From positions 1 through 64,000 of the forward strand of contig NZ_KV823417.1 in the NCBI RefSeq assembly GCF_001815935.1: a DNA stretch of 64,000 nucleotides, written 5' to 3'. Below the pieces are notes generated by a model. It saw nothing but the letters and a program-made list of their open reading frames with translations. It was not told the origin of the DNA and did no database searches. The DNA is from Corynebacterium sp. HMSC04H06 (GTDB taxonomy: Bacteria; Actinomycetota; Actinomycetes; Mycobacteriales; Mycobacteriaceae). Of this stretch, positions 63,862 through 64,000 are shown one piece after another. Numbering within the stretch: the first letter of the stretch is position 1; every line of letters begins with the position of its first letter. The translations under genes and the position numbers were made by a program.

Positions 63862-64000
63862 TTAGTCCTTGCGGCGGCGCACCGCCGGCACGCGGATGAT
63901 GTCGCTGCCGCCCATGAGCGCGTAGTTGACCAGCACGATGGTCGGCGCGTCATCCGGGACCTCCGAGAGCGGGACGGTCACGCCCGGGCCGTTCTTCACG
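63862..64000 (-). CDS. C-terminal part of a DUF1707-like protein (truncated by window)
   Basis: The last 45 codons of a minus-strand gene that continues beyond the window. The visible residues are hydrophilic with VTVPLSEVPDDAPTIVLVNYALMGGSDIIRVPAVRRRKD-like character (only part is listed here: LVNYALMGGSDIIRVP) and a basic end. Sequences of the NxALMGGSDI type occur at the C-terminus of DUF1707/cell-wall-active antibiotic response (LiaF-like) proteins. The assignment is tentative. Confidence 0.5.
   Translation of the reverse strand, partial: VKNGPGVTVPLSEVPDDAPTIVLVNYALMGGSDIIRVPAVRRRKD

Overview
The window is a contiguous piece of chromosome from a high-GC member of the genus Corynebacterium. 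Supporting signs are DtxR next to galE, the lexA/divS/nrdR cluster, SugR with the fructose PTS genes, ClgR and a PspA-family protein beside pgsA, the bioYMN biotin transporter, and the dapB-thyX-dapA-rnj operon. Gene order follows what I remember of the C. glutamicum sugR-ptsI-ptsF-ptsH-uraA-hflX-dapF-miaA-miaB-recX-recA block. Regulatory signals are also actinobacterial: -10 boxes of the TANNNT type placed 6-8 nt before start codons (leaderless mRNAs), TCGAACA-type SOS boxes and a DtxR-like box. The species cannot be named from the sequence alone. I see no tRNA, rRNA, CRISPR array, prophage or insertion sequence.

Layout. 0-5 kb: a small membrane protein, an XPB-like helicase coupled to a DUF3039 protein, a DUF3099 protein, and a large NPPF-motif methyltransferase. 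5-8.6 kb: dtd, sigB, dtxR, galE. 8.6-17 kb: a DUF4192 protein, a PAC2 protein, a DUF3516-type helicase, and the peroxide defence unit ahpC-ahpD with divergent oxyR. 17-24 kb: hrpA, nrdR, divS, lexA, sugR. 24-30 kb: ptsI, divergent from fruK-ptsF-ptsH. 30-33 kb: an accessory ABC exporter (ATPase plus FtsX-like permease). 33-45 kb: uraA, hflX, a protein with a Cys/Gly tail, dapF, miaA, a DUF349 protein, a frameshifted GNAT gene, miaB. 45-50 kb: recX-recA, bioY-bioM-bioN, pspA. 50-57 kb: clgR, a CinA-type amidase gene, pgsA, a YciI protein, terC under a probable Mn2+ riboswitch, ftsK. 57-64 kb: a TIGR03085 protein, the rnj-dapA-thyX-dapB operon, a VOC protein, a lipoprotein and the 3' end of a further gene.

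How the genes work together. Several stress circuits share the window: SOS (lexA, divS, recA, recX), peroxide (oxyR, ahpC, ahpD), iron (dtxR), general stress (sigB) and envelope or proteolytic stress (clgR, pspA). Sugar uptake is represented by the general PTS proteins with the fructose branch and SugR. Lysine and cell-wall precursor synthesis is represented by dapA, dapB and dapF.

Most is core genome. The parts that merit attention are non-coding or accessory: a palindromic pair of perfect DnaA boxes at 9.75 kb; possible structured RNAs ahead of nrdR, between lexA and sugR, and in the ptsI leader; a yybP-ykoY-like leader on terC whose Shine-Dalgarno sequence sits in a 9-bp hairpin; the ABC exporter island with a tiny ORF and stem-loop upstream; the Cys/Gly-tailed protein; and apparent local losses of fruR and gluABCD relative to C. 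glutamicum.
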